64,000 nucleotides of DNA from Candidatus Bipolaricaulota bacterium (GTDB lineage Bacteria; Bipolaricaulota; Bipolaricaulia; Bipolaricaulales; Bipolaricaulaceae), in contig JANXBT010000002.1 of the NCBI GenBank assembly GCA_025060415.1, positions 62,001 to 126,000 of the forward strand, given 5' to 3'. The notes below the pieces were generated by a model. It was not told the origin of the DNA and ran no database searches. It was given only the letters and a program-made list of their open reading frames with translations. The translations under genes and the position numbers were made by a program. Of the stretch, positions 1-9,475 are shown piece by piece (positions within the stretch are counted from its first letter, which is position 1; each line of letters begins with the position of its first letter).

Positions 1-213
1 AACCGCCGGATCTTCCCGGCCATCGATCTCATCCAGTCCGGCACGAGAAAAGAGGAACTCCTCCTGGAGCCAGATGTCCTTCGGCGGGTGTGGATCCTCC
101 GTAAGCTCATCGCCGAGATGCCGGACCCAGGGGTGGCCCTGGAGTTCATCAAGCAGCGCATGGAGCGCACGAAGACGAACAAACAGTTCCTGGAGCTGAT
201 GAACAGTGAATAA
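1..213 (+). CDS. rho: Transcription termination factor Rho, C-terminal 70 residues (5' end outside window)
   Basis: The reading frame is open from base 1 to a TAA stop. It encodes the characteristic end of Rho, the hexameric RNA helicase that terminates transcription: RRIFPAIDL, then SGTRKEELL, then a helical tail ending KQFLELMNSE. In known Rho proteins this segment follows the ATPase core and packs between subunits. Only the last part is visible, so RNA-binding and Walker motifs cannot be checked. The next gene begins at a GTG inside the last codons (8-nt overlap), so the two are probably translationally coupled. Confidence 0.93.
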   Translation, partial: NRRIFPAIDLIQSGTRKEELLLEPDVLRRVWILRKLIAEMPDPGVALEFIKQRMERTKTNKQFLELMNSE

Positions 214-1021
214 CCTTTGGCTTTTAGCGGTCCTGGCCCTGTGCTTGCCCCTCCTCCTTGTGCCCCTGGCCCTGCCCCCGGAGCTTGGCGGCCCGGCCCA
301 AACCCTCCCCGCCCTCCCGGCCAGCCCCTACCAGGTGCGGGCCGGGGACACCCTGAGCGCCATCGCCGCCCGCTTCGGCGTCCCCGTGGCCTGGATCATG
401 GCCAGCAACGACCTCACCTCCCCCACCCTCTACCCGGGCCAGCACCTCCTCATCCCCCGGGGCGGCGTGCTCCACACCGTGCGGGCGGGGGAAACGGTGG
501 CCAGCATCGCCCAGGCCTACGGGGTGAGCGCGGAGGCCCTGCGCCGGGCCAACGGCCTGGTTGGGGAGCCCCGCCCCGGCACGCGCCTGTTCGTCCCCGA
601 GCCCAAGACGGTCCCCCTGGCCGTCCCCCGCGGGGCCGCGTTCCAGTGGCCCGTGCGGGGCCCGATCTCCTCGGGCTTCGGCCCGCGCATCCACCCCGTC
701 TACAACGTGCCCTCCTTCCACACCGGGATCGACCTCGCGGTCCCGGAGGGGACGGCGGTGCGGGCGGCCGCCCCGGGACGGGTGGCCTTCGCCGGCTGGC
801 ACGACAGCGGCTTCGGCCTCCTTGTGGTCCTCGACCACGAGAACGGGTACGAGACCTACTACGCCCACCTCGGCCGGGTCCTGGTGAGCCCGGGCCAGTA
901 CGTGCAAGCGGGGGACGTGATCGCCCTCTCCGGGAACACGGGCCTTTCCACCGGGCCTCATCTGCACTTTGAGGTGCGCTACCTGGGCACCCCTGTGGAC
1001 CCCCGGCCTCTCTTGCCGTGA
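206..1021 (+). CDS. LysM-domain M23 family peptidoglycan endopeptidase
   Basis: This is a 271-residue exported cell-wall hydrolase. A hydrophobic N-terminus (about residues 4-24) acts as signal peptide or membrane anchor. Two LysM peptidoglycan-binding repeats follow (about 42-84 and 89-131, each with an AGDT/AGET-type start). A C-terminal M23 (LytM) zinc peptidase domain runs from about 145 to the end, with ligand motifs HTGID (HxxxD) and HLHFEV. This layout matches the NlpD/EnvC/murein-hydrolase type. The GTG start overlaps rho, and the TGA stop overlaps the murA start as GTGA, so it belongs to the same tightly packed run. Whether it cleaves or only activates amidases cannot be told, but both zinc motifs are intact. 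Confidence 0.92.
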   Translation: MNNLWLLAVLALCLPLLLVPLALPPELGGPAQTLPALPASPYQVRAGDTLSAIAARFGVPVAWIMASNDLTSPTLYPGQHLLIPRGGVLHTVRAGETVASIAQAYGVSAEALRRANGLVGEPRPGTRLFVPEPKTVPLAVPRGAAFQWPVRGPISSGFGPRIHPVYNVPSFHTGIDLAVPEGTAVRAAAPGRVAFAGWHDSGFGLLVVLDHENGYETYYAHLGRVLVSPGQYVQAGDVIALSGNTGLSTGPHLHFEVRYLGTPVDPRPLLP

Positions 1022-2262
1022 TCGGCATCCACGGCGGGCATAGGCTCGAAGGGGAGGTGCGGATCTCCGGGGCCAAAAACGCCGCCCTTCCCGCCATCTT
1101 CGCCACCCTCCTCACCCCGGAGCCCGTCGTGCTCCGCAACATCCCCCGCCTCTTGGACGTGGAGACCGCGGTGGAGCTCGTACGGGCCCTGGGCAAGGAG
1201 GTGCGCTGGGAGGACGGGGTTCTCCGCATCTGGGGCGGGGAGGAGCTTTGTCCGGAGGCGCCGGCGGAGCTGGTGCAGCGGATGCGCGCGTCCTTTTTGG
1301 TGTTGGGGCCGCTGGTGGCCCGCACCGGGTCGGCCCGGGTGGCCCTGCCCGGCGGCTGCGCCCTGGGGCCCCGCCCGGTGGACTTCCACCTCCAGGGGCT
1401 GGCCCGCCTGGGCGCCCAGGTGGAGCTCCACGACGGCGCCGTCCGGGCCCACGCCCCCCGGCTCCGGGGCGCCCTGGTGTACCTGGACTTCCCCTCTGTG
1501 GGGGCCACGGAACAGCTCCTCCTCGCGGGGGCGCTGGCCCAGGGCACGACCACGGTCGTGAACCCCGCCCGCGAGCCGGAGGTGGTGGACCTCGCCGTGC
1601 TCCTGGGGAAGATGGGGGCCGAGGTCCACTGGGGGCTGGACCGCGTGACCATCCGCGGGAGGCCGGCCCTTTCCGGCGCGGAGCACACGATCATCCCCGA
1701 CCGCATCGAGGCGGGCACGTACCTCCTGGCCGGGGCCATCACGCGCGGACGGGTGCGGGCCTGCGCCGCCTGCCCGGAGCACCTGCGGGCCTTTCTGGAC
1801 CGGCTGGAGCTGGCCGGCGCGGAGGTCGCCGCGGGCGAGGACTGGGTGGAGGTGCAGGGGCCTGCCCGCCCCAGGGCCGTGGACTTCCGCACCTGGCCTT
1901 ACCCCGGCTTCCCCACGGACCTCCAGCCGCCCATGGTGGCCTTCCTCGCCCTCGCCGAGGGCCGCTCCACCGTGACCGAGACCGTGTACGCCGCGCGCTT
2001 CGGCCACGTGGAGCCCCTGCTCCAGATGGGCGCGCGGATCCAGGTGGCGGGGAACGTCCTGGTGGTGGAGGGGGTGGAGCGGCTGCGGGGCGCCCGGGTG
2101 GAGGCCACGGACATCCGGGCCGGCGCGGCCCTGGTCCTGGCCGCCTTGGCCGCCGAGGGGGTAAGCTTCGTGCGCGGCGACCCCCACCTCGCGCGGGGCT
2201 ACGAAAAACTGGGGGAGAAGCTCCGCGCCCTGGGGGCCCGCGTATGGGAAGAGCCGGACTGA
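1018..2262 (+). CDS. murA: UDP-N-acetylglucosamine 1-carboxyvinyltransferase (MurA)
   Basis: This 414-residue cytoplasmic enzyme catalyses the first committed step of peptidoglycan synthesis, transfer of enolpyruvate from PEP to UDP-GlcNAc. Near the N-terminus is SGAKNAALP with the conserved Lys20-Asn21 pair. The catalytic cysteine is Cys114 in LPGGCALGPRPVDFH, which is also the fosfomycin target in the family. Later motifs include PDRIEAGTYL and FPTDLQPP. The length is normal for MurA. It starts with GTG in a 4-nt overlap with the peptidase gene, and its last 19 nt overlap hflX. The pairing with a LysM/M23 hydrolase makes a small cell-wall cluster. Confidence 0.96.
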   Translation: MIGIHGGHRLEGEVRISGAKNAALPAIFATLLTPEPVVLRNIPRLLDVETAVELVRALGKEVRWEDGVLRIWGGEELCPEAPAELVQRMRASFLVLGPLVARTGSARVALPGGCALGPRPVDFHLQGLARLGAQVELHDGAVRAHAPRLRGALVYLDFPSVGATEQLLLAGALAQGTTTVVNPAREPEVVDLAVLLGKMGAEVHWGLDRVTIRGRPALSGAEHTIIPDRIEAGTYLLAGAITRGRVRACAACPEHLRAFLDRLELAGAEVAAGEDWVEVQGPARPRAVDFRTWPYPGFPTDLQPPMVAFLALAEGRSTVTETVYAARFGHVEPLLQMGARIQVAGNVLVVEGVERLRGARVEATDIRAGAALVLAALAAEGVSFVRGDPHLARGYEKLGEKLRALGARVWEEPD

Positions 2263-3428
2263 AACGCCTCGTCATCGAGGATTACCTGGGGCTCCGGGCC
2301 CGCATCTACGGGGGGGAGCGGGCCGTCCTCGTGGAGGTCACCCCGCCCGGAGCTGACCCCGAGGAGCGCCTCGCGGAGCTCGCCGCGTTGGCCTGGACGG
2401 CCGGGGTCCAGGTGGTGGGCACGGCCCTTCAGAAGCGCGACCGGCCCGATCCCGCCACCTACATCGGGAAGGGAAAGGTCGCGGAGGTCCGGGAGCTTGC
2501 GCGGGCCAAGGCCGCCGACACCCTCATCTTCGGGGTGGAGCTCACCCCCGCGCAGGCCCGCAACCTCGAGGAGTTCACGGGCCTCAAGATCATCGACCGC
2601 TCCCAGCTCATCCTGGACATCTTCGCCCTGCACGCGGGGACGAAGGAGGCGGCGTTGGCCGTGGAGCTGGCCCAGCTCCAGTACCTTTTGCCCCGGCTGC
2701 GCGGTTGGGGCCAAGCCCTCTCCGACCCCGGCGGGATCGTGGGCACCATGGGCCCGGGCGAGACCCGGCTGGAGCAGAGCCGGAGGGCCATCCGCCGCCG
2801 CATCCAGGCCCTGGAGCGGGAGCTGCGGGAGGCGGCGCGGGCCCGGGCGGTGCGCCGCGCCCGGCGCCGCCGCTTCGGACCCCCGGAAATCGCCCTCGTG
2901 GGCTACACCAACTCCGGGAAGTCCACCCTGTTCAACGCCCTCACCAAGGGCGACGCGCGGGTGGCCGACCAGCTCTTCGCCACCCTGGACACGAAGGTGC
3001 GCCGCGCCCGCCTCCCCGATGGCCGCGTGGCCCTGGTCACCGACACGGTGGGGTTCATCCGGGACCTCCCGCCCCAGCTCATCCCCGCCTTCCACGCCAC
3101 CCTGGAGGCGGTGCGGGAGGCCAGCCTCCTCCTGTTCGTGATCGACGCGGCGTCGCCCGCGGCGTTCGCGCACCTGCAGGTGGTGCGCCGCGTGGTGTTC
3201 ACCGAGGTCCTCAAGCCCACGGACCCCCGCCCGCCGGTCCTCTACGCCCTAAACAAGCTGGATCTCCTCACCACGCCGGAGGCCTGGTCCCGCGCCGAGG
3301 CCCTCCTCCGGGAAGCCCAACCGGGGGTCCTCGTCTCCGCCAAGACCGGGGAGAACCTGGAGGAGCTCCGCCGGCTTCTTGGGGAGCTCCTCCCCGCGCG
3401 GACGCCCGCGTTCACCCCGTATCCTTAA
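2244..3428 (+). CDS. hflX: GTPase HflX
   Basis: This is a 394-residue translation-associated GTPase. In studied bacteria HflX binds the 50S E-site region and splits stalled or heat-stressed 70S ribosomes. The N-terminal HflX domain contains YIGKGKV and the glycine-rich linker MGPGETRLE, followed by an Arg-rich helix (RRAIRRRIQ) and the G domain. G1 is GYTNSGKST (about residue 219), G3 is DTVGFIRDLP and G4 is NKLD. The ATG at 2244 was chosen because the ribosome-splitting domain starts just after it (KRLVIEDYLG); the frame stays open far upstream but only as antiparallel-type high-GC readthrough. It overlaps murA by 19 nt. Confidence 0.95.
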   Translation: MGRAGLKRLVIEDYLGLRARIYGGERAVLVEVTPPGADPEERLAELAALAWTAGVQVVGTALQKRDRPDPATYIGKGKVAEVRELARAKAADTLIFGVELTPAQARNLEEFTGLKIIDRSQLILDIFALHAGTKEAALAVELAQLQYLLPRLRGWGQALSDPGGIVGTMGPGETRLEQSRRAIRRRIQALERELREAARARAVRRARRRRFGPPEIALVGYTNSGKSTLFNALTKGDARVADQLFATLDTKVRRARLPDGRVALVTDTVGFIRDLPPQLIPAFHATLEAVREASLLLFVIDAASPAAFAHLQVVRRVVFTEVLKPTDPRPPVLYALNKLDLLTTPEAWSRAEALLREAQPGVLVSAKTGENLEELRRLLGELLPARTPAFTPYP

Positions 3429-3443
3429 GGGGAGGTGGTTCCC

Positions 3444-3653
3444 GTGCGTTGGTGGCGCTACGGCGCGTTCGGCTTCGGCTTTCCCCCCTTCTTCTTTTTC
3501 CGGTTCGGCCCCCACCGCTTCGGCCCCTGGTGGAGCCGCGCGGAGTACCGCCGCTTCCTCCAGGAGTACCTGGAGGAGCTCGAGCGCTACAAAAAGGACC
3601 TGGAGGAGGAAATCGCCGCGGTGAAGCGGGAGCTCGAGGAGCTCGGGGAGTAG
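3444..3653 (+). CDS. Small aromatic/coiled-coil protein, DUF5320-like
   Basis: A 69-residue protein. The GTG at 3444 is preferred because GGGGAGGTGG (3429-3438) gives it a normal ribosome-binding-site distance; an in-frame GTG at 3435 lies within that site. The first half is rich in Phe, Trp, Gly and Pro (GFGFPPFFFFRFGPHRFGPW). The second half is a charged amphipathic coiled coil with heptad Leu/Tyr (YLEELERYKKDLEEEI). This layout recalls the small DUF5320-type proteins common in anaerobes, whose function is unknown. It sits 15 nt behind hflX on the same strand. The family link is by layout only and is tentative. Confidence 0.7.
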   Translation: MRWWRYGAFGFGFPPFFFFRFGPHRFGPWWSRAEYRRFLQEYLEELERYKKDLEEEIAAVKRELEELGE

Positions 3654-3692
3654 GGGCGCCCTCGGGTAAGATGGGCCGAGGTGACCCCATCC

Positions 3693-4892
3693 ATGTGGAC
3701 TTTTTTGCTTTTGGGGGCCGTGGGCCTGGGGGCGCTCGGCCAGACCACGCTGGTGCTCTATTCCTCCGGCCTGGCCCTGGTGGAGGAGACCCGTAGGGTG
3801 GACCTCGCGGCGGAGGGCGTCCTCACGCTCTCCGCGTTCCCCAGGGACACCTTGTGGGAGAGCCTGGAGGTTGAGGGCCTGGAGGTCCGGTTCGTGCGCC
3901 CCGGGCCTGCGGCCACCTCGGCGTGGGCTCAGCTCCTGGGGCAGGAGGTCACCGTACAGACCCGGGCCGGGACCTTCCGAGGGATCCTGCGGGAGGTCCT
4001 CGCGGAGGGCCTGCTTTTGGAGACCGAGGAGGGGGCGGTGCTCGTCCGGGAGTACGTGTGGCTGCGCGGACCGGGGTACGCGCCCGTGCCCCAGGCGCTT
4101 TTGGGCTACCGCGCGGCGGCGCCGGGCGAAAGGGACGTGCGTTTCCGCTACCTCGCGCGCGGATTCGCCTGGAAGGCGGTCTACGACGCGGAGCTCCTCG
4201 GAGAGGAACTGCGGCTTGTGGGAAAGGCCATGATCCAGAACGAGACGGGGCGGGACTTCCACGGGGCCCGGATCGTGCTGGTGGCGGGGGAGGTGAGGGC
4301 CCCTCGGCCGGACGCGGGCCTGCGGGCCCTGGCCATGGCCCCGGAAGCCGCGCCCGCTGCGGCCTTCGAGTACCAGCGCTACGACCTTCCGGGCGTGGGG
4401 GAGGTGCCCCAGGGGCTGCTCGTCCTCCCCCTGGTCCGGACGCGGGTTCCGGCCCGCAAGCTCTACCGGTTCAGCGGCCAAGGGGTGGAGGTGCGGGTGC
4501 GCTTCACCGCCGCCTCCGCCCTTCCCGAGGGCGAGGTCCGCCTCTACGCCGAAGGGATCTTTGCGGGCGCGGACGCGCTGGGCCCCACCCCCGCGGGAGC
4601 GGAGGTCGAGCTCCTGGTGGGAACGGCCTTCGACCTCACGGGAAGCCGCGCCCCCGTGAGGCGGGAGCGCCTCGGAGAGGACCTGGTCCGCGAGACCTGG
4701 CGCATCCTCCTGCGCTCCGCCAAAGCGGAGGACGTCGTGGTGGAGGTGGTGGAGTCCCTCTCCGGCTACTGGCGGATCCTGAGCTCCACCGCTCCGTATG
4801 AGGTCCTCGACGCCCAACGGGTAAAATTCGCGGTCCCCGTACCCAAAGGGGGCGAGGCCGCCCTGGAGTACACGGTGGAGTGGCGGTACTGA
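3693..4892 (+). CDS. DUF4139 domain-containing exported protein
   Basis: A 399-residue secreted protein. The ATG at 3693 is preferred over the in-frame GTG at 3681 because GAGGTG at 3678-3683 serves as its ribosome-binding site. A signal peptide (TFLLLGAVGLGALGQ) is followed by a short domain resembling the start of DUF4139/mucoidy-inhibitor proteins (TTLVLYSSGLALVEETR). Typical all-beta DUF4139 motifs follow, such as RYLARGFAWKAVYDAEL and AMIQNETGRDFHGARIVLVAGE. Function is unknown; the family is predicted extracellular or periplasmic. A TAAGAT box at 3666-3671 could be a local -10. The next small gene begins one base after the stop. Confidence 0.83.
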   Translation: MWTFLLLGAVGLGALGQTTLVLYSSGLALVEETRRVDLAAEGVLTLSAFPRDTLWESLEVEGLEVRFVRPGPAATSAWAQLLGQEVTVQTRAGTFRGILREVLAEGLLLETEEGAVLVREYVWLRGPGYAPVPQALLGYRAAAPGERDVRFRYLARGFAWKAVYDAELLGEELRLVGKAMIQNETGRDFHGARIVLVAGEVRAPRPDAGLRALAMAPEAAPAAAFEYQRYDLPGVGEVPQGLLVLPLVRTRVPARKLYRFSGQGVEVRVRFTAASALPEGEVRLYAEGIFAGADALGPTPAGAEVELLVGTAFDLTGSRAPVRRERLGEDLVRETWRILLRSAKAEDVVVEVVESLSGYWRILSSTAPYEVLDAQRVKFAVPVPKGGEAALEYTVEWRY

Positions 4893-4893
4893 G

Positions 4894-5124
4894 ATGCCGG
4901 GGTTGGAGGAGGAGTTGGCGAAATTGCGGGACGGGTACTGCCGGGCGCTGGAGAAGGCGTTCGAGCGTGTGCCCATCCGGAACGGCGTGGTGTCCGTGGA
5001 GGACCTTTGGCTGGAGACGGCCATCCCCGTGGACCTCATCGTCGAGCTTTTGGAGAGCGAGGGGGTGAAGATCCCGCCCCACGTGGAGCGCGTGGACTTT
5101 GGGAACTTCAAGAGGAAGCGATGA
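4894..5124 (+). CDS. Small hypothetical protein (76 aa)
   Basis: I do not recognise this protein. It is mostly helical and charged: an N-terminal helix (LEEELAKLRDGYCRALEKAF) is followed by VPIRNGVVSVEDLWLETAIPV, DLIVELLESEGV and a basic end (FKRKR). The segment GVVSVEDLWLETAIPVDLIVELL has the helix-turn-helix look of a winged-helix fragment, where a short N-terminal strand precedes a recognition-like pair of helices, but this is weak inference. It is wedged between the DUF4139 gene (1 nt gap) and the phosphohexomutase (ATGA overlap), so it is very likely translated with them. Confidence 0.7.
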   Translation: MPGLEEELAKLRDGYCRALEKAFERVPIRNGVVSVEDLWLETAIPVDLIVELLESEGVKIPPHVERVDFGNFKRKR

Positions 5125-6575
5125 CGGGGGAGATCCGGTTTGGGACCGACGGCTGGCGGGGGGTCATCGGCCGGGACTTCACCTTCGCCAACGTGGCCCG
5201 GGTGGGCGTGGCCGTGGCCCGCCACCTTCAGGACCCCCAGCGCGGCGAGCTCCCCGTGTACCGGGAGTGGGGCGTTCCCCTGCGGCCCGCCGAAGCCGGA
5301 ATCCTCGTGGGGTACGACACCCGCTTCCTCTCCCGCGCCTTCGCCCTCGAGCTGGCCCGGGCCGTGCAGAGCCAAGGCGTCCCGGTTTGGCTCACGCCGG
5401 AGCCCGTGCCCACGCCCGCCCTCTCCCTGGCCGTGGTGGCGGAGCGGCGGGCCGGAGGCGTGATGATCACCGCCTCCCACAACCCGCCGGAGTACAACGG
5501 CGTCAAGTTCAAGCCGGAATACGGGGGTTCGGCCACGGAGGACATCACCCGCCGCCTGGAGGCCCTCCTGCCCCCGCACGCCCCGGACCTCGCCGCGGCG
5601 CACGTGCCCCTGCACGCCATCCGGGAGGCGTACCTGGAGAAGGTCAAAAAGGAGGTGGACCTGGGGCTAATTCGGCGGGCCCCCCTCTTCCCCGTGGTGG
5701 ACGCCATGTACGGTTCCGCCCAAGGGTACTTGCGCGCGGTCCTGCGGGAGCTGCGCTTGCCGCACGTGGCCGTGCGCCATGGACAGGACCCCCTCTTTGG
5801 GGGGAAGAAGCCCGAGCCCATTGAGGAGAACATGGGGCCGTTGCGGGCGGTGGTGCGGGGGCTGCGGGGGCGCACGCGGGGCCGGATCCTCGTGGGCCTC
5901 GTCACCGACGGGGACGGCGACCGGGCCGCGGCCATGGACGAGCGCGGGGAGTTCCTCAACACCCACCGCACGGCCGCCCTCCTCCTTTGGCACCTCTTCC
6001 GCCACCGGGGGCTGCGCGGCCCGGTCCTCAAGTCCTTCGCCCTCACCGACATGATCCAGAAGATCGCGGAGGAGGCGGGCGTCCCCTGCCGGGAGATCAA
6101 GATCGGGTTCAAGTGGGCGGTGCAGGGGCTGGTCACAGGGGAGGCCCTCTTTGCGGGGGAGGAGTCGGGGGGGTACGGCTACAGCTGGCACCTGCCCGAG
6201 CGCGACGGAATCCTCTCCAGCCTCCTCCTTTTGGAGCTGGTGGCCACCACCGGCAAGCCCCTTTCGGCGCTTGTAGGCGAGCTGTTTGCGCGCTTTGGGC
6301 CCCACCACTACGCCCGCCGCGACCTCCACCTCCCCAACCGCCTGGAGATCGCGGCGCGCTTGGCAGGGAACCCGCCGGAGGCCCTGGCGGGCCACCGCGT
6401 GCAGAGGATCGAGGACCTCGACGGGCTGAAGCTCCGCTTCGCCCGGGGCTGGCTCCTGCTGCGGGCCTCGGGCACGGAGCCCATCCTGCGCCTCTACTGC
6501 GAGATGGACGATCCCAAGGAAGTGCGCAAAGTTTTGGATGCCGCGGAGGATCTGGTGAAAGGGGGGCTCCTGTGA
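5121..6575 (+). CDS. Phosphoglucomutase/phosphomannomutase family protein
   Basis: A 484-residue alpha-D-phosphohexomutase that interconverts hexose 1- and 6-phosphates. It starts with the family signature [10 protein letters not shown]. The phosphoserine loop is TASHNP with Ser119, the metal loop is DGDGDR, a sugar-specificity loop is GEESGGYG, and the C-terminal phosphate-binding loop is RASGTEP. All four functional loops are therefore present. Substrate (glucose, mannose or glucosamine phosphate) cannot be assigned. The ATG overlaps the preceding stop (ATGA), and the stop overlaps leuS (GTGA). It may feed sugar nucleotides to the glycosyltransferases downstream, which is inference from position. 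Confidence 0.93.
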   Translation: MTGEIRFGTDGWRGVIGRDFTFANVARVGVAVARHLQDPQRGELPVYREWGVPLRPAEAGILVGYDTRFLSRAFALELARAVQSQGVPVWLTPEPVPTPALSLAVVAERRAGGVMITASHNPPEYNGVKFKPEYGGSATEDITRRLEALLPPHAPDLAAAHVPLHAIREAYLEKVKKEVDLGLIRRAPLFPVVDAMYGSAQGYLRAVLRELRLPHVAVRHGQDPLFGGKKPEPIEENMGPLRAVVRGLRGRTRGRILVGLVTDGDGDRAAAMDERGEFLNTHRTAALLLWHLFRHRGLRGPVLKSFALTDMIQKIAEEAGVPCREIKIGFKWAVQGLVTGEALFAGEESGGYGYSWHLPERDGILSSLLLLELVATTGKPLSALVGELFARFGPHHYARRDLHLPNRLEIAARLAGNPPEALAGHRVQRIEDLDGLKLRFARGWLLLRASGTEPILRLYCEMDDPKEVRKVLDAAEDLVKGGLL

Positions 6576-9475
6576 ACCGCGAACCCTACCATCCGCAGGC
6601 GATCGAGGAGAAGTGGCGGGATTTCTGGCGTGAGCGCGGCTTTTTCAAGGCCAAAATCCACGACGCCCGTAGGAAGTTCTACTACCTCAACATGTTCCCG
6701 TACCCCTCGGGGAAGCTCCACGCCGGGCACGGCCGCAACTACATCCTCGGCGATGCCATCGTGCGCTTCCTCCTCATGCGCGGCTGGAACGTCCTCAACC
6801 CCATGGGTTGGGACGCCTTCGGCCTCCCCGCGGAGAACGCCGCCCTCGAGCAGGGCATCCACCCCCGGGACTGGACCTGGACGAACATCCGGGAGTTCAA
6901 GCGCCAGTTCCGGGCCTGGGGCGTGGAGTACGACTGGGACCGCGAGATCGCCACCTGCGAGCCCGACTACTACAAGTGGACCCAGTGGATCTTCCTCAAG
7001 CTCTACGAGAAGGGCCTGGCCTACCGCGCCAAGGGCAAGGTGAACTGGTGCCCCCACTGCGAGGTGGTCCTGGCCAACGAGCAGGTGATCGGCGGCCGCT
7101 GCTGGCGCTGCCACTCCCCCGTGGAGAAGCGGGAGCTGGAGCAGTGGTATTTCCGGATCACCGCGTACGCGGAGCGGCTCCTGCGGGACTTAGAGAAGCT
7201 GGACTGGCCGGAGCACGTGAAGAAGATGCAGGAGAACTGGATCGGCCGCTCCGAGGGCGCGGAAATCGTGTTCCCCACGGAAAAGGGTCCGGAGATCCGG
7301 GTCTTCACCACCCGCCCCGACACCCTGTGGGGGGCCACCTTCCTCGTGCTGGCGCCGGAGCACCCCCTCGTGCCCGAGCTCACCGCGCCCGAGCAGCGCG
7401 CGGCGGTGGAGGCCTACCGCGCCGCCACGGACCGCCTCACCGAGATGGAGCGCACCGCCGCGGAGAAGGAAAAGACCGGGGTGTTCCTGGGCACCTACGC
7501 CCTCCACCCCGCCACGGGGGAGCGGATCCCCATTTGGATCGCGGACTACGTGCTTATGGGCTACGGCACGGGGGCGATCATGGGCGTTCCCGCCCACGAC
7601 GAGCGGGATTTCCAGTTCGCCCTCCGGTTCGGCCTGCCCGTCATCCCCGTGATCGACCGGCCCGACGGCCTGGCCAAGAGCGTGGTGCGGCCGGGCGCGG
7701 TGCGGCCGGGGTTCCTGGAGGCCCTGCGCGCGGAGGGCATCGAGGCCCGTCCCGGGCCGGTGGACGGCGAAGGTCAGGGCCTGTACGTCACCCTCCGCGG
7801 CGACGCCCAGATCGACCGCTACCTCGAGCTCGCGCGGGAATACCTGCAGCCCGGCCACTGGTGCGAGGTCGTGGGCCGGCGCTGGGCCTTCCTCTTTGAG
7901 GACGCCCTCCTCTTCCTGGACTCCCCCGCGAGCGATCGCCGGATCCTGGCCCGCTGCCAGAAGCTGAAGCCGACGCTTGGGGAAAAACGCACGGTCATGG
8001 AGATGCTCTACGCCCAGGAGTTCTACCGCGACGTGCTGTTCCACGCCGCCTACGGAACGATGATCCATTCTGGTCCCCTCTCGGGCACCCCCGGGGAGGA
8101 GGCCTTCCGCCGGGTCACCGCGTGGCTGGAGGAGCGCGGCCTGGGCAAGTTCGCCGTGACCTACAAGCTGCGGGACTGGCTCATCTCCCGCCAGCGCTAC
8201 TGGGGCGCGCCCATCCCCATGATCCATTGCCCCCGCTGCGGCATCGTCCCCGTGCCCGAAAAGGACCTCCCGGTGCTCCTGCCCGCGGTGGACCGCATCG
8301 GGAAGCTGGGGCTGGCGGACATCCCCGAGTTCATCCCCACCGTCTGCCCCCGCTGCGCCGGCCCCGCCCGCCGGGACACCGACACCATGGACACCTTCGT
8401 GGACTCCTCCTGGTACTTCCTGCGCTTCCTCTCCCCCAAGGACGACGCGCGCCCCTTCGACCCGGAGCTCGTGAACCGATGGCTCCCCGTGGACCTCTAC
8501 GTGGGCGGGGTGGAACATGCCATCCTCCATCTCCTCTACGCCCGCTTCATCACCAAGTTCCTCCACGACCTTGGGCTGCTGGCCTTCGACGAGCCGTTCA
8601 AAAGGCTCTTCACTCAAGGGATGGTCACGTACCCCGCGTACTGGTGCCCCACCCACCACTGGATCCCGCCCAAGGAGGTGCAGGCGGGCAACCGCTGCCC
8701 CAAATGCGGGGCGGAGCTTGTGGTCTCCGTGGTGGCCATGTCCAAGTCCAAGAAGAACGTGGTCTCGCCCGACGAGCTCATCGCCCAGTACGGGGCGGAC
8801 ACCGAGCGGCTGTACACCCTCTTCATGGGGCCTCCAGAGAAGGAGATCGAGTGGAGCGAGGAGGGCGTGCGGGGCGCGTGGCGCTTCCTCAACCGCTTTT
8901 GGAACTTAGCCCTCCTCATCCTGGAGCGCACGCGGGAGGCCCGGGAGGAAGTGGATCCCGCGGCGTTCGGGCCCCGGGAGCAGGCGGTGTGGGCCAAGCT
9001 CCACGCCACCATCAAGAAGGTCACCGAGGAGTTCGAGGGGCGGCTGGCGCTGAACACGGCGGTGGCGGCCATCATGGAGTTCACCCACGCCCTTTCCGAG
9101 TACGCGGAGGATCCCCAGGCGGACCCGCGGCTCCTCCGCCGCGCGCTCCGGGACCTCCTCCTGATCCTCTCCCCGTTCACCCCCTTCATCTGCGAGGAGC
9201 TTTGGCATCGCCTGGGCGAGGGGCGGGCGATCCTGGAGACGCCCTGGCCCGCCTATGACCCCCAAGCCCTGGAGGAGGCGGAGGTGGAGATCCCCGTGCA
9301 GATCAACGGGAAGGTGCGCGCGCGGCTCCGCCTCCCCCGGGCGCAGGCGGCGGACCCCAAGGCCCTGGAGGCCCTGGCCCTCGCCGCTCCCGAGGTGCAG
9401 AGCCGCCTCCAAGGGCTGCGCGTGGAAAAGGTCATCGCCGTGCCGGAAAAGCTCGTGTCCATCGTGGCCCGATGA
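6572..9475 (+). CDS. leuS: Leucyl-tRNA synthetase with an extra segment in the editing region
   Basis: This 967-residue class I synthetase charges tRNA-Leu. The ATP-binding HIGH equivalent is HAGH in [14 protein letters not shown], the KMSKS loop is AMSKSKKN (about residue 722), and there is a zinc-type CPHC..CWRC module and a late TRPDTLWG editing motif. Bacterial LeuRS is usually about 810-880 residues. The excess lies at about residues 373-491, where roughly 115 residues sit between VIDRPDG and AYGTMIHSG, the point where the CP1 editing domain returns to conserved [13 protein letters not shown]. The insert has few deletions and keeps frame, so it is not an obvious error. GTG start overlaps the mutase stop. 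Confidence 0.96.
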   Translation: MNREPYHPQAIEEKWRDFWRERGFFKAKIHDARRKFYYLNMFPYPSGKLHAGHGRNYILGDAIVRFLLMRGWNVLNPMGWDAFGLPAENAALEQGIHPRDWTWTNIREFKRQFRAWGVEYDWDREIATCEPDYYKWTQWIFLKLYEKGLAYRAKGKVNWCPHCEVVLANEQVIGGRCWRCHSPVEKRELEQWYFRITAYAERLLRDLEKLDWPEHVKKMQENWIGRSEGAEIVFPTEKGPEIRVFTTRPDTLWGATFLVLAPEHPLVPELTAPEQRAAVEAYRAATDRLTEMERTAAEKEKTGVFLGTYALHPATGERIPIWIADYVLMGYGTGAIMGVPAHDERDFQFALRFGLPVIPVIDRPDGLAKSVVRPGAVRPGFLEALRAEGIEARPGPVDGEGQGLYVTLRGDAQIDRYLELAREYLQPGHWCEVVGRRWAFLFEDALLFLDSPASDRRILARCQKLKPTLGEKRTVMEMLYAQEFYRDVLFHAAYGTMIHSGPLSGTPGEEAFRRVTAWLEERGLGKFAVTYKLRDWLISRQRYWGAPIPMIHCPRCGIVPVPEKDLPVLLPAVDRIGKLGLADIPEFIPTVCPRCAGPARRDTDTMDTFVDSSWYFLRFLSPKDDARPFDPELVNRWLPVDLYVGGVEHAILHLLYARFITKFLHDLGLLAFDEPFKRLFTQGMVTYPAYWCPTHHWIPPKEVQAGNRCPKCGAELVVSVVAMSKSKKNVVSPDELIAQYGADTERLYTLFMGPPEKEIEWSEEGVRGAWRFLNRFWNLALLILERTREAREEVDPAAFGPREQAVWAKLHATIKKVTEEFEGRLALNTAVAAIMEFTHALSEYAEDPQADPRLLRRALRDLLLILSPFTPFICEELWHRLGEGRAILETPWPAYDPQALEEAEVEIPVQINGKVRARLRLPRAQAADPKALEALALAAPEVQSRLQGLRVEKVIAVPEKLVSIVAR

